Shown here piece by piece: positions 32,451 through 47,400 of a stretch of DNA of 64,000 nt; positions within the stretch are counted from its first letter, which is position 1; the number at the start of each line of letters is the position of its first letter. The translations under genes and the position numbers were made by a program. The notes below the pieces were generated by a model that saw only the letters and a list, made by a program, of their open reading frames with translations, ran no database searches and had not been told where the DNA came from. The DNA comes from Lytechinus variegatus (Eukaryota; Echinodermata; Echinoidea; Temnopleuroida; Toxopneustidae): positions 56,621,048 through 56,685,047 of the forward strand of contig NC_054741.1 of assembly GCF_018143015.1 (NCBI RefSeq). The letters run 5' to 3'.

Positions 32451-35400
32451 GTAATACTAACATTTTCTTTATGCACGATAATCGTTTTATCAATAAAATT
32501 CAACTCAAGACCTGAGTCGGGAACTTGACTCGTGATTGACCGCGCTGCCGCAAAAGGTACGGTACCGGTACCGCCCGTATCGCTGGCTGCCCTCGCCTTA
32601 GTCTCAGACCGGAACCGACCGGGCGGCAGCCCGATTAAATTGCTCTGTCATTGACATTGACATTGTCGAAAGTAGTTTACCCAGATGTTGTGTATCCGGA
32701 CGGGTGGTGTGTCCGGACGATCAATTTTTAGAATGTCATTTGGAAAAATTTACAAGCGAAGTTTCATCAATTTTTAGTACAAAATGTTAGGAAATATTAT
32801 ATATAAAGAACAAAATAGAAAATGATTACAAGTAATGAATTCATATTTTAGTGTAATCCACAGACAAAAAAGAAGGCTTCAAAAAATTAAAGTGTCCGGA
32901 CACCCGACCCCCCATCCTAACGGTTAGGCCCTTGGCCTAATTCAATTGCTTGCGGACCAGCTTAACATTTTTAGCTGAAGAAACTGAAAGGAAACTACCG
33001 CTATTGAAATCGGGAAACTTCAAAAATTATAATAAATTATCTAGGCCTAGATCTACTTTGTTTGATTTTCTTTCATATCAATCATATCAATTTATTATTA
33101 GGCCTAGGCCTATGTTAGGTTTATAAAACTTAAATTAAAAAGTAGGCCTAGATCTAAGTGCCTTTGCTTCGGCTTTTTTTAGTTTTACTTTGACTTGACT
33201 TGAGTAAAATTCAATAACTTAAGAACATAGCCTAACGTTAAATTGAAATCCTTGATATTAATAAAATGGGTAGGGGGCCTATGTCAGTGGACTGTATTAC
33301 CAAACACTTTACAAATTCAATCATATCAAAAGCAAAATTTTCTTGAAATTCTTTAAACTTCCACCATGAATACACAAGTCCCTACAATTTAAATACAAAA
33401 AATAAAGTCAAGATGTAAAATTTTGGCCGAGATCATTTTTTTTTCATGAAATCAGCTTTCGAGCCCACCCCTCTTTGCATGTAAAATAGTTTGGTCCCTT
33501 GGAAACAGTATTGTATTAAATACTGAAAACTGTTTTCTGTTGGAAAAGTTGAAAAATCACATCTTCTATTTTGAACATATTTTGTAATTGTAGTTTTGAG
33601 AAAGCAAAGACTTTGAATGTGTTTTTGTCTTTCTATTCAAATTCCATTTAAAAGGATGTTTCAAATTTCAAAGCATATTGAAATTACCTTCCTGTAAATT
33701 GAGTAAATGGGTGTGTTCGGTTATACTTATAAGTATGTACAGCACTGGTCGATAGTAAAATCACTCACTATAATCTATAGGATCGATAGGCCTAAACAAT
33801 TTGCCTAATATAATACTACCTCTACAGTGCGTATAAAAAAAAACGGGACAGATTTGAAAAGTCTATAAAATTTGTGTTTCAAATTATGATCTCTATATTT
33901 TGGTGTCAATATGTGCTCTGGAGTCTTATCCTTCAAATGCCATTAAAATAATTTAGTTTCGTTCATGCTTGAGCGAACACGGAATGTTTTTGTTTGGGGT
34001 AAAAAAGGAGGCTTGCGCCAAAATGGCATAAGATGATAAATATGATGGTCGGACTTCTTGCAAATCAGCAGACTTCCTCTTAACCTTTTCATTATCTTTG
34101 TCATAATTTTCGAATTATGCGGTCAAAATTCATTTCCAAATCTACTTATTTGCTTGAATAGTCCTGTTGTTCCTTTTTGACATGTTCTCTTTAAGCTTTG
34201 AAAAATTTTAGTCCTTAGGCAACAACATTTTTGAAAAAGTCAAAGTATGGGAGAGCGTGTGTTTTTTTTTCAAATCCTTTCATTGTGTGCTACAAAGGTT
34301 ATGGTGCCTTTGAACAGCTGTGGCATACTGAGGGGTGGGTGCTCCGGGTGCTCCCCCCCAAAAAAAAAAAAAAAAAAAAATTATGACCAAGGAAAAAAGT
34401 GGAAAGGAAAATAACAGAAAACATAGAAAGTGAAGTATGATATAATTTTCTGAATATTATGTCAAAATCACAAAATTTGATATTTTAATAAAAAAGTGGA
34501 AATGTTAGCTTGCTCGCTTTACAACTTGCTCCTTCAAAACTGACTAAATACACCATTGCCATTGAAAGACATGAATCCTTTCCTATTTGTCCTGTCAATC
34601 ACATAATTAAACATGGTGAAGGATTCAATAACCCTTGAAAATATGATTCATGTCTTTTATAGGTACCAAAACATCATTTGTTTCACATAATCATTATTAA
34701 AGGTATCATAACATAATTTGTTTCACATAATAAAGCGATTTGAATAATTACAAATTCTCCCAATTAATAATGCAAATCTTCTTACTTGGGTTGACAAAAA
34801 GTCTATTCTTTTCTTACTTATGAAGGAAAATTCAAAGGTAAAAGAAGTTTAAATGAAAAACAATATAATTCAGTTAAATAAATAAATTTGTAAATGAAAT
34901 CTGACAGCATTATTCGAAAATTATGGCAAAGATAATGAAAAGATTAAGAGGAAGTCTGCTGATTAGCCAAAAGTCTAATTATCAAATTTCTCATTTCTGC
35001 AATTTTGGCGCAAGCCTCTTTTTGAACCCCCGACAAAAATGTCCCGTGTTCGCTCAAGCATGAACAAAATTTATTTTCTTAAATGGCATTTTAAAGATAA
35101 GATCCTAGAGCATCTGTTAACATCAAGATATAGATATAATAATTTGAAACAAATTTTTTATAGACTTCAAAACTGTCCCGTTTTTTTTTATACGCACTGT
35201 ATAAAATGTAGATCTAAAATAAATGTGATTGTATTTTCGTTTTTACAGTTTGAGACCCTAATTATTATTTTTCTTTATTCCAGGATGTTGTTTTTCTGGA
35301 TTCATTTGCGTATGGGACTGACAATGTTAACTTCTTACGATTCAAGTTTTTCTTTCCTTCAGTAAGTAGAAATATGTAACAAACGTTTATATCAATGTGA

Positions 35401-38400
35401 AATTCAATTCATTTTGAAACATTCTGCTGACATTCAAACACACGGTACTTGTATACATTTATTTGAATGTTTTTGATGATATGTTTCAATTACTGCTACC
35501 AGTATATATGTCAGTGATATGAGTTCACACTAATGTTATTTATTAAGGCTTCTGACCATTGGTAATTCTGTCAATTTATTCCTTTCTACGCAGAATCCTC
35601 ATAACTATGAACTTGTGATGTTTGGTGATTCTGTCAATCAGTGGCCTTTTATCAGACAAAATGAAGAAAGTTTGGTAAGTTGAAATGCATTTGATTGTCC
35701 CCCATTGTTCATTGTAGATATACAGTAAATCCTCAAATAATTTGCAATTGTATACAGAAAATTACCTATTTTGGAGTCCCTGTAGGCCCTTTCTTTAATT
35801 GCAAAATTAAAATGTTTATTGTGAGTGCATTGAAGATGTAAAATGTAATTTTGCTTTCATTTATATTTTTGACTAGCTATGCAATTTGAGATTTTAAACT
35901 TTTTATTGCATATATGTCTATTCTAGTTAGAATGGATATAACGTCTTATCAATTCTTTTGAGTATTTAGCTAGATTATGGAGCTTTATTTTCATAGGATG
36001 AACAAAACTTGTATTTTTAAGAAAAACAACACAAGTCATTCATTCAATTTCCATACAGAAGTTCAAATTATATTCTTGTACATTGAATAATACAATAAGA
36101 TACATGTATGATAGAGCAAAGTACTTGTATCAAGATTTATAAAATTGTGTCCATACATAAGAAATGAAGGGGTCTATTATAAAAGTAAAGCTTGTAGAAT
36201 GTGGTTCCAATTGGTAATTACAAACACACAGCACATGTAGATGTTATTGAATGCTTGATGAATGAAGACAAAATGCAAATAAATGTACAAAAATATGTAG
36301 TAGGTCAAGTTTTGTCAAAGTTTTAAAGATTTATTTCATACTTCTGTTTAGAAAACCAAGTATGAATTTCCAGGGAGATGGTTTCATGATGGCATTATTG
36401 AGCAATCCATACAAGTATTTGTATTGAACTTTGTTGAGATAGATTCTTTCTCCTTTTTTTTGTTCTTAGTCATGCACTGAAAAAGTTTCCAAAATCATAG
36501 ACCCGAGTTTCAAGGTCAACCTGAGTGAATCATCAGACCAGTGTAAAGTGACTTGGAAATCAAAAGAAAAGGTAAAGTTGTTCAGGTTACACTTCTGATT
36601 AAAAAAATTATTTCATTGATCTGAGTTTTAAATGTTGCAGCATTTTCATATCTTCATTAGATATCAAGGTATAATCTTTGAATTCTACTCATAGTTCTTG
36701 TTCCTTTTACATTTCAAAATGTATCAGCCTTGATATTCAATCTTCCTTTACCTTGTAGCTTGTGGGTAAAAAAAGATTGAAAGTTTTAACCTTTTTTATT
36801 GTTTTCACATCATGTATATATATGTACATGTATGACTTGTTCTACATCTTTGTCTGATAGCAAGGATTCAGTATTTACACGTTAAAACAAAAAAGGTCAA
36901 ACATTCATTCATTAGCATTAAGATATTCAGATCAGTGATAAAAAAATCATGCGCCAAATGTTACATATTACATGTATACATACTTTTTGTATTTTTGCAA
37001 TACATGTAGGTAAGTTAGCATGATACCAGTCATTTAATATCTTCATTGGATAACATTAAGATGAATTAACAATATTAAAGAGTTATAGCTCAATTCATGT
37101 GATTATGAAAGTAATCTTATTGATGATTTTTTTTTGTAAAAGAAATAATTTTGTTAAGAGTCATTGTTTTAAAGTACTGCAGTTGATTATGATAGTTTAA
37201 TATCTTCATCAGATAACATTAAGATGAATTAGTCAAACATATTATAAATTTTAAAGACTTATTGCTCAATTCATGTCATTATGAAGTTATCTTATTGAGG
37301 ACTTTGTCAAAGAAACAATTTCGTCAAGAGAATGTGCTTTAAGCTACTGCAGTTGATGCTGATATTTTAATATCTTCATCAGATAACATTGAGATCAATA
37401 ATAATTATTAGTAAACCACATTTATATATTTTAAAGTATTATTCCTCCATTACTAAGATGATTAAAGTATTCTTATTGAGGGATTTTCTTGGCCAAAGAA
37501 ATCAATTTATCAAAAGATGATATGTTTTCTTGTAAAATAACTTGATGTCAATAGCTTAATATCTTCATCAGATAACAGTAAGGTGAATAGGACAACTGTA
37601 TTGAAAAATAATTGTGCTCAATTTCTGTGAGGATGAAAATATTCTTATTGAGGGTGTTCATAGTAAAAGGCAAAGCCATCAAGAGGTATTACTTTTTCTT
37701 GTAAAGCAACATCATCAGTGGCGGACCGTGACCTGGAGGAGACAAAGCATTGGAGGGGCACAGCATTGTTCACAAACGTACAGTGCCCCCTCATTGCTTT
37801 GTCTCCTCCGGGTCACAGTCCGCCACTGAACATCATGAATATTAATTTCATATAATAATAGCATATTCAATAAGTTTGAAATGTATTTTCAGTTGATTTA
37901 TCACATATCAACTACCGTACCTGGCAGAAGAGACTTAAATAATTCGCACGTCATTGCAAACAAAAATACCTGTAAACACCTCTCATACAGGGTATATCGC
38001 ATTGAGATTTTTCTCCAAGGAATAAAAAACAGACTACTTCTACATCTTCACCTGATAGCAGAAATTTTTAAAATGTTTTTATTTCTGAAAAAAATGATAA
38101 GTCTGCTTCATAATGATTGCTTTTTATGTGAATTTCAAAGAAAAACTGATTATTGCACACAAAAACACTCCCCTAGTTACTTTGAAAAAGAAAAAAAACT
38201 TGTTCTAATTCAAATAAATAAAGAGAAAGTCAAAGGCATTTAACATTATTTGCAATTCATGGAGTCAGTCTATAAGCTCCCATTCAATTTACTTGTATTA
38301 CAGAAGTAGTTGTCAGTATAACCAAACATTTTTTTATAAAAAATGTGTATCATGATGTTGTTTGAAAGTCATGCTTATAAATGTACATGATATAAATGCA

Positions 38401-41400
38401 AGCAGCTGGAAAGTTTTAATGACATCAGCTAAAGGTGACATATACAAATTTTGATTTTATATTCTTAACATCAGTATAAAGGAATGAATTGGGGTACTTT
38501 AATACTTTGTCAAATGTCACCTCGACAAACTTTAGGCTAATATGGTCCAATCATTTGTGAATTAATTAGCTTTATATTCCTTTGCATTACATTAAACCAA
38601 TTGATCCCTGAACAAAGCCTATGGTAAGTCAGAATTCAATTTTCAGAGGGTTAAACAATTGTCGGATTATCAGAGGAACAAAATTGTAGCTTCAAAACTG
38701 GAAAGGGAATTTTTTTCTTTTTAAAGAACCTGTGTAATGTTTTATTGATGTATTCCATGGACAAGACCAGAATATTTGCCACAAAGTTTTTTTCATATCA
38801 AAATAGTGGCTTCTGTGCAGAGGATACAAAGATTTCTCTTCAAACAAGAGGCCTCGTCGATACTTCTTCAACCTAGCAAACTGCCATGGAGGAGAAGTAC
38901 CTGGAATTTGGAATGTGACTTACAGACTTCATATGACTAATGGACTTAAGAGCCTGGAAAGGGAATTTTCTTATGATGAGAGGTGTAAGTTGTTTTTAAC
39001 ATCCATTGAATAGTACCTTCTGACCAACTATCTTTTTTTTATTCTATGGGAACCATCCCTACTTTCGACAATGAGAAAGGTATTTCCTCAACTTAACCAT
39101 GTTCCTACTTTTGCACAAATTTGTCAAGAAAAGTAATGAAATCAACGAAATTTATTATGTCTGAAATATAGGTATCATTAATCATTTGTCTTCATTTTTA
39201 GGTAGATATATGAAAATGCTTTGAAAAATCTTTTTGGGGGGATTTATACTTTTTTTTATTATACTGCTATGAAAAATATATTTTTAGTTGCTGAAAATAT
39301 GAAATGAATGTGATGAAAAGTAAAAAGCTAGTGCACTTTCCAGATACTGTTTTTTTCAGTATAAAACACAATCACAATAAACACATTCTCATGCAGAACT
39401 TATCTTAAGGGTCATTCATGAATTCATTGTAGATTGTTTTTTTCCTCTTCAGATTTGATGGTGACTGATCTTGGATTTTTGTTCTCATATCTTGGAATAT
39501 TTCTAGTAGCAACCGTCAACCATGGTATGTATCCTGTGATCTCTAAAACTTGTGTAATATAATCTTTTTTTGGGGGGGGGCCATGGTGGAAAAATGACAT
39601 AATGTTAGTAAAAAAATTATATCTTTAAAAGGTAATCTACTTATTTGTTTGAAAATTTGTTATTCTATCCAAATAAATTTGGATTTTTATTTTTCAGGAA
39701 TAGCTTTGATATAAATATGTCTTTTATGCTGCACACCATTGAAGGTGGTTACCACAGGATTTGAATGTTTGCACCTGCATGTTATTCCCATTTTTAATTC
39801 TTAATATATAAAGAGTTTTTTGACAATCATCTTCAGCTTGGTTCATGTTGGGTCATGTATGCGTATTTGAGTGACGATGGTCGGATTATTTTGGGAATAT
39901 AAAGGTCAACGGTCAGAGAAGTCATTGTATACGAGTGCATGTACGTGAAAACTGCTTGTAATGTCATTGCAATAACTTAAAGAACAATTATATAATTTGT
40001 GTTGAAGTCAGTGTTTGGATCCGATTATGAAGTCAGTACTCATAGAGGACATGGCTTTTTGCTGCTCATTGTCACTATTTCTAGGTCCAATTGATTAAGC
40101 AAGATTTGTTTCATGAGAAATACAACCTGATTATGAAAGTTCTTGAAAACTTTTAAGTTAAGTGCCGTGTAATATATTTCAAACCTGGCAATAACTACTC
40201 CAGGCATAATTCTTCAACTGCGTGCTCAATCCATCTAAATTTACATGTGTATTCAATGTCTGGTCCCTATTACATCAGAAAAGGTATCCTACATTCTGCG
40301 CATTGGACAAGTTCCAAGACATTCTCTCCAGCGACTATTGCTCTACTATCAATTCCACAAACTCAACTTCAACTCTGTATTTAACACTCAAATGATAAAA
40401 GTTTGGAGATTTTGTGGTAAGAGCAAATGTCTTGTTGCAATTGGACCAGTAAACTGAATATTAAATAGAAAAAGTCACGTTTCCATAACGTATAAACGAT
40501 TGTGTTGCAGTAACTCTGTTCAGGAAGCACCTCCTCCATGTGACTTACAGACTGTTCTATCTTAGTCTTAGTCTTCAGCTGATTTCTTTACTACTCCACT
40601 GCATTGCCATGGGTTGCTTCTCCAATAATGGCATTAGTCTTCCCAGGTTGAACAATTCAGGTTTGTGGTGTTATATTATTCTTGTTTGGTTGATGTTCAT
40701 GTTTGAATGAAACATCTGTAACTATCATTGTGATTATTATAATTATTATCATTGTTATGTTTATTTACAGTAATATCAGTGGTAATAGCCTTAGTAAAGT
40801 AGTGGTAGTATCATTGTTCATATTGTTATAAATTGTTATGATAGTGAGAATAAAACATGTTCATATTACACATTGATTATGCAAAGAAAGAGACCTTAAT
40901 AATGCTATTGTTTAGTATCACAGGAAAATAAAGATGATTTGTATGATTTTTTTCTCAAGCAATATAATTATCTACATGTATCTGTGTATCTATCTATCTA
41001 TTTATGATTATCTATCTCATTACAAGAACAGGCCAATGATATTTGTATTCATTAAGTCGTCATTCAAATCTTTCACAGGCTACAATGATCATTTTCATGT
41101 GTCTATATCTATAAATGATTCATATCCTTTTATGAAAAACATTGTAACCCTCCACCTTAAAACCAACAATAGGTTGCCAGTGAAGGTTTCTGTAATTAGC
41201 CAAAATATTAAATCTAAAAATAAGACATTGACAAATATTTATCTCATCAAGTATCTCCTGTTTACTCATTCTGTTGAATTTGATTTTGTTAAATAAGACT
41301 AAAAATAAGATACAAGGGTTGATGTCAAAAAATTTCTTGGACTGAAAGCTAATGAAAATACATGTACATACATTGATGATTTATCAGTAAAAGGGTTATT

Positions 41401-44400
41401 CTTGCTGAGGCATACCAAGTAAAATGTTATGTTTCAACATTTTCAGCTGACATGCTCCATGGCCTATCTAGTGTGATATTTGTAGCCCTCCTCTTCTTGG
41501 TTTCCAAAGGTTATACAGTTACTAGGTGAGTGTTCAAAGTGTTGTTAACCCATGAAAACTTCACGCAACGCAGTGTAGAGATAGTATAGATAAAAACAAG
41601 CACCATTAGGCAGTTGGCTGGCATAGCAGTGGTATTCTAACCCGGACAGGGCTTCATAACACAAAGCTTAGCAATGAAATTTTTTTTACGATTGATTCCA
41701 TGGACTACAATGTACAGTCAATTGTGAAATCAAACGTACGATCAGTTGCTAACCTTTGTGTTACGGAGCCGTAGAGGCATTTCTAAACTTACTTGCTATC
41801 ATTAGCAATAATGAAAATATGTACAACATGGCATGCTCGATTAGCAGCCATTGCGGTACTGTAGCCCTCTTGTACCACCGACATAATTTCCAAAGTAACG
41901 TGCAAGTTTTTGGTATAAAGATTCAACCATTTAGCTTAAACTCTATACCTAACTGCTTCCACACAGGGCCCGTATGAGTTTTAACGGTTCCATCCAGCTA
42001 GCAATCCTCTGTCTCTTGTATGCTGTATCCTACCTGATCTTCTCCGTCTATCAGACCATACTGTTGGACCCTAGAGATATCCTAGCCCAGTATAGTATTC
42101 AGGTTGCAGCTGGTTCAATTATTTGTCGCATTGCAGGTATTTCATGTATTTCGTTTGTGCTACTTTGCATAAGGGGATTGGGCATATAGGGATGTATAAG
42201 GGGATTTCTCTTTACTCTTTGGGAGGCTAGATAGCCCTCAGACCCAAGTATATTGTTCTCCTGGGGGGTTAATGAATTTTTTTTTCAATCTTGCTTTTGC
42301 AATAATTTTTTTTCTATTCACTCTCAAACTTCTGGCTATGAGGTTGTCATTGCATATGACCTATTAGTACATGTACTTAATTAGATTTATTCAAATTCAG
42401 AAGACATAATTTACAAGAATATACAAACATGAGAAGACAGATATTACAAGAATAGAATAATGACAAAGAAAATAAGGGGAAGGATATGTAAAGCTAAGCC
42501 AATAAAGATCCCCGACTTGATTAAAGTTGTGGGCGCGTTGTGGTCTAGTGGTTCTGACTCTCGCCTTTCAAGCAGAGGGTCGTGGGTTCAAATCCTAGCC
42601 ATGGCGATCGTGTTTTCCTTCAGCAAGAAATTATCCACAATGTGCTGCACTCGACCCAGGGAGGTAAATGGGTACCGGCAGAAAGAAATTCCTCAAAAAG
42701 CTGTGCACACCAGGATCGGTAGACCAGCTTAGCCAGAGTAATATAGGAGCACCTTGAGCACCTAGCAAAGTGGATATGTGCGCTATACAAATCCTATATT
42801 ATTTTGTTAAATTTATGAAAATATACATGTAAATAGCATAGTAGAATCCATTAGTCAGGGTATTAATAATGTTTTGTAAAACATGACCATGCATGTTTGG
42901 CTCTTCCCCATCATGCTTTGGCATTTAGTGGAGAAGTAAAGCAGGTATCTAAACAAATATCCCATTTCTTCTACAGGTCTTGTTTGGACCCTTCGTGGGG
43001 TGTACTTCACTGTAAAACGTCATCGCAATAAGCTTGCCTTCTATCTACCCTTTGCTTGCTTCTTCTCATTATGGTTCATGATTGAGCCTGTGGCTCTCAT
43101 TCTCGCTATCTCATGTGTGTTTCCTAAAATGGACAGGTACAGAAAGTTTGTTGTTATTCAACTATGTAAGATACTAATTACTATGTAATTGAGTGTTAGG
43201 GTGCTGTTGATACTGTAATTGTCACACTTACACACACTCACATAAATATATATATCTTTCTCCCAAATTATGTTAATTTCACAGGGACTTTTTGTCCAAA
43301 ATCATCAATTTTATGACCTATTTAATCCCTGAAAAGTGGTGTTCCAATTAATACTTTCATATTTCCCAATTTTAATTCATGTATGTGAACAAATATTTCT
43401 TTAATAATCATCAAATATCTGTTCTTAATGAAATCATTGTCTTCTCATTCACATTTTGTTTTCTTGCCTTTTATTTCTTTTTGTTTTCAATACCTTGATG
43501 AAGTTCACTGATCCTCAATGGTCTCCAGCTTCTGACAGCATTTCTTGGACATACCTACTTTCTCTTCCTAACAATGCCTGTAACACTCAACAAGAGCTTC
43601 CCATTTCATTTTCCAGTCTCAAAGGTCTGTTCATAATATAAACATTATAAATTTGCTACTTTACTAGATTTCATATTATAAAATTGTGAACATTCAGCCC
43701 AAAACCCACATTGGGTTCTCTATAATTCTTCCCTTTGGGGTTAATAATAAATGTGTAGACAATTTACTTTAATATCTGAAACAATACCAATGTAAAGGTT
43801 TCTCAAAATGGACCATTTTCTTGATTAATATATTTATTCATTTATTTTTTAAAATTTTCTTTCTTTCTTTTTCTTTCTTTCTTTCTTTATTCATTTATTT
43901 GTTTGTTTATTCATTTATCTTCATTTATTTGTTTGGGTCAAATCATTGTTGCTTTTAAACTGGATTGGTCACGGTTATTTTTATATTTTACTGCATTACA
44001 CTTTTCTTTGATATACCGTTCCTGCTATTCCTATGGGTGTAATTTTACTGTCTACCAAACAAATTGAAACCCCTGCCCCTCTTCTCTTCTTTTAAGTACC
44101 TGAGTAATAGGTGAAAAAATATGTGCACATCCATTTGCTTGGGTAGCTCCTCTCCTGATCAAGGATATTTTCTTTGCCATTTTAATTGGACAAGCATGTT
44201 CAAGCATTTTATTCCTTCATTAATTATGTGTGTCAATAATCATTTATCTTTTCCATTTATTTGAAGTGTGAGGGTTGAGATTTTTAGCTCATTTCAGCTT
44301 TTTTGCTTTTGATTTAAGCTTAATTTCAGCTAAGTTATTTAGTTTTCCACTGTATAAAAGTATGGGGGCTCTCTCAATCTTAGCTTTTTAAAATGCTCTC

Positions 44401-47400
44401 CAGGTTTTTCAGCCTTTTTGTTTTTAATTTGTGATCAGTCACACTCCTAATTCATTTTTTTTAATACCTATTAACAAAGTGTGTAAAATATTTGATGTGA
44501 AGTAATTGATTTTACTAGTTTTAGAAAGTAGCAAAGAGAATATCTCGTGTGAAACGAGGAATAAATGCCTGCAATTCTGCTTAAGTCTGTGGGGTACTTA
44601 TTAATTAAGAGTAAAGAGAATTTCTTTTTTAGAATTTCTTCACTTTAACCTTTATCATATTTTGAACCAGTCATGCAGATATTTCTGAAATTTAGCATTT
44701 TGTGCAATTGAGTGTGCAAGCATAATAATAATTACAACTATTGCAGTTAGCACTAAACTTGCTTGGATCTGATCAATGTAAAGAGACGTGCCCGGCTCTT
44801 TTATGATTTTCATGATTTCAGGTTGGAGTCCTGCCTCCTTCCGAAGGTGTTGGGTCTCTCTATAAACCCTCCGAAGAACACTACGATGTATTCTCCAATG
44901 GTAGCCCTAACTCGGCCAGAGGAGCAGTCAAATCTGTCAATGTAAATCATACACTAACAAGGAAAATAACTGTTTCGGCATAGCTAGACTCTTAGGCCCG
45001 TACTCTTAAGTCAGGTTTAACTTAGACCATGGTCTAACTGTGCTTAAATTATGGGAAGCCAAAAGTGTCAAAATTCTTATTAAGCTGTATGTTTCTTATG
45101 TTTACTGTGCTCTTTCCTGAATCATCGATGGTGAAGACAATCATCTATTTCCTACACCATCATGAATGATTTGAGAGCCAAATGAGGTAAAATATTATAT
45201 CTCTACTGTTATTGATTTATGTAACAGTTGGCTATCCATACCTAAATCACAACTTTAAACCAGAGTTTAAGTTAAACCTGACTTCAAAATACGGGCCATA
45301 ATGATGTAGAAGAAGCAATGGCAATGCTGAAGTTTGTAATTTCTCATGATCACTCTAAGGTTTTTGAGATTGTCTTAGCATCGACAAATGTGTGAGAGCA
45401 GAAACATGTATGTGAACATGTGGGGGAGGGGGGTAAGGGGGCAGGAGCTCAGGTTCCATGACATTTGCTCCAGCGACAATCGCTCCGCTCTACATTTCAC
45501 ACACTTTTTGAATGACCAACTTCGACCCTGGGTTGAACACTATATACCCTACCCTAAACCTAACATAAGACTCTATTGCATCCCTAGCCCTTCATCTCGG
45601 ACAAAATTAATCTCAGAGCAAATGTCACAGGAGCAATTGTTGTGTCATCGGGCTCGTGCCTCCTTAGAAATGTTTAAAGCCTTTATTTACATATGTTAGT
45701 TGTTCCTCAATAATCAAACTATCACCAAAACTTGTTTGATAGAATTTGCCCTTCTGAGAATAATGTTCAGAATTAAAGTAATTGCCTGTTCAGCTCCAAT
45801 ATATGTTTATATTGAAACTTGAGAAGGAAATAAAGAGTGCTCATTTCAAGCCTAAATGGAGTGTGACATGTATACCTCAACTCCTGTAAGTAGAAACGAA
45901 ATTCCTATATGCATGTTAATATGGTTGCCACTTTGATCCCCTTATTGATCAAGTCCACTTGTTTAATCATTCTATGTTTGCCATGTGTTCGTTCAGAAGC
46001 CCACTCAAAAATTAGAATCTAGGATCGAACACTGCTGTGAACCCAGTTTGTTATGCAACATTATTTAAAACATAATTCAGACACATATCTACATGTATTG
46101 TATACATGTAGGTACACTGTTTTAAGTTGGAATTCCTTAGCTAAGAAATTGCCACTTGGCTTCCAGGTTGTCTAATGCCCATTTGATTTCAATCTACATT
46201 GTCTGGCCATATCACCATCTAGATGATTATTCTTGGTGACATAAACCATTTCTTATGCTTGAGAAAAGAGGCATACAGGCTCGTGCCAGTCTTTTGGCTC
46301 AATATTACTATGGATGGTGGAATTTCATATGACATGGTCCCTTCTTAAGACTAGACAGCAATGGACTATTACAGTAATCTTGTATCAATCGTACAATCAT
46401 CTTTGTATACTTACTCCGACCTCCTCTCCATTCAAATGTAGTCTTGCTCTTCAGACCCTATCATACCACCCCCAGTCTTCCTTCATGAAGCGTCATTTGA
46501 TGAACAGAGAAGGCAGAGTGTCAATACTCGTGTTGCTTCAACGATGCTGACAACGAGACTAGCAATGCCTACCCCTCCCAAAGAATTTAAAAGCCAACCA
46601 GACCATGTGAGTGAGCTCAATGAAACACTTTAGCAATGTGTTTTTTTCTTTTATCTTATTATGGAAATCATGTTATGATTGTCAGTCTCAGTGTCATATT
46701 AAACATTTTTATATCGCTGGTGTTCTTTGTTTTCTCTGTTCTCTGCTGATTGTCATTCATATTGTCAATCTAATTTTTTCTCTTTTATTCATTATACACG
46801 TACCAATTATTACTTCTTTATATTTAAATTTCTTCCATGATTTTATTCATAGTATTCCTCTCCTGGTATATGTTTATCTCTCTTTGTAGATTAATCTCTA
46901 GTTTGCTTTATGCACTTTTTTTATTCTATTATTATTATCATTGATATTATTATTATTGGTATTATTACTAATATTTTTATTATTGTTAAGTATTATTATT
47001 ATTATGACATGTAGTAGTATTTTTGTTTTGTGTTTTGTTGTTATTTTTCTATTTGTTTATTGTGTATTTATTTAGTACTTTGTTATTATTTTTAATTTCT
47101 TTCTTTTGTGTGTGTTTTTGGGAGGGGGATTTGTCCATACCTCACTTGTATCTATCTACCTTGTCTCATCTTACCCTTTAGCTTTTAGTGACCAGTCCAG
47201 TGGGTGGTTTCTCTGTCTTCTGTGCGATGGCTGAAACTTGCAATCCACAACAGGTAACAGGCATGTTGCAAATAGAATCTACTATTTCATAGTTGAAATT
47301 GCATTTTATAGGCCTATATACTGTAATCCTAAAAAAAATCATTACGCTCTACAACATGGTTGATATTGTGTGAGATGCAGAAAATCAGGATCTATGAGCC

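Noticed and set aside
35039-35365. 108-codon plus-strand frame
   Set aside because: It is composed of the right arm of the Tc1-like palindrome plus the TMEM145-like exon read in another context; start and middle are repeat DNA.
37881-38243. 120-codon plus-strand frame
   Set aside because: AT-rich Lys/Ile/Leu composition within an intron, with no splice sites fitting the phase of the gene.
38815-38821. Acceptor TTCTGTGCAG for the exon at 38807
   Set aside because: Using it would shift the frame; the earlier AG at 38805-38806 keeps phase 0 and restores a conserved-looking Cys (WLLCRGY).
42535-42605. Possible tRNA gene
   Set aside because: A and B boxes are present but the acceptor stem and anticodon arm are not maintained, and a SINE body follows.
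43456-43641. 61-codon frame over the TM7 exon
   Set aside because: The frame set by the preceding exon, which gives LLTAFLGHTYFLFL and NKSFPFH, matches TMEM145; this frame is its shadow.
45388-45699. 103-codon plus-strand frame
   Set aside because: It overlies a probable MITE with TGACATTTGCTCC ends and is not splice-compatible with the gene.
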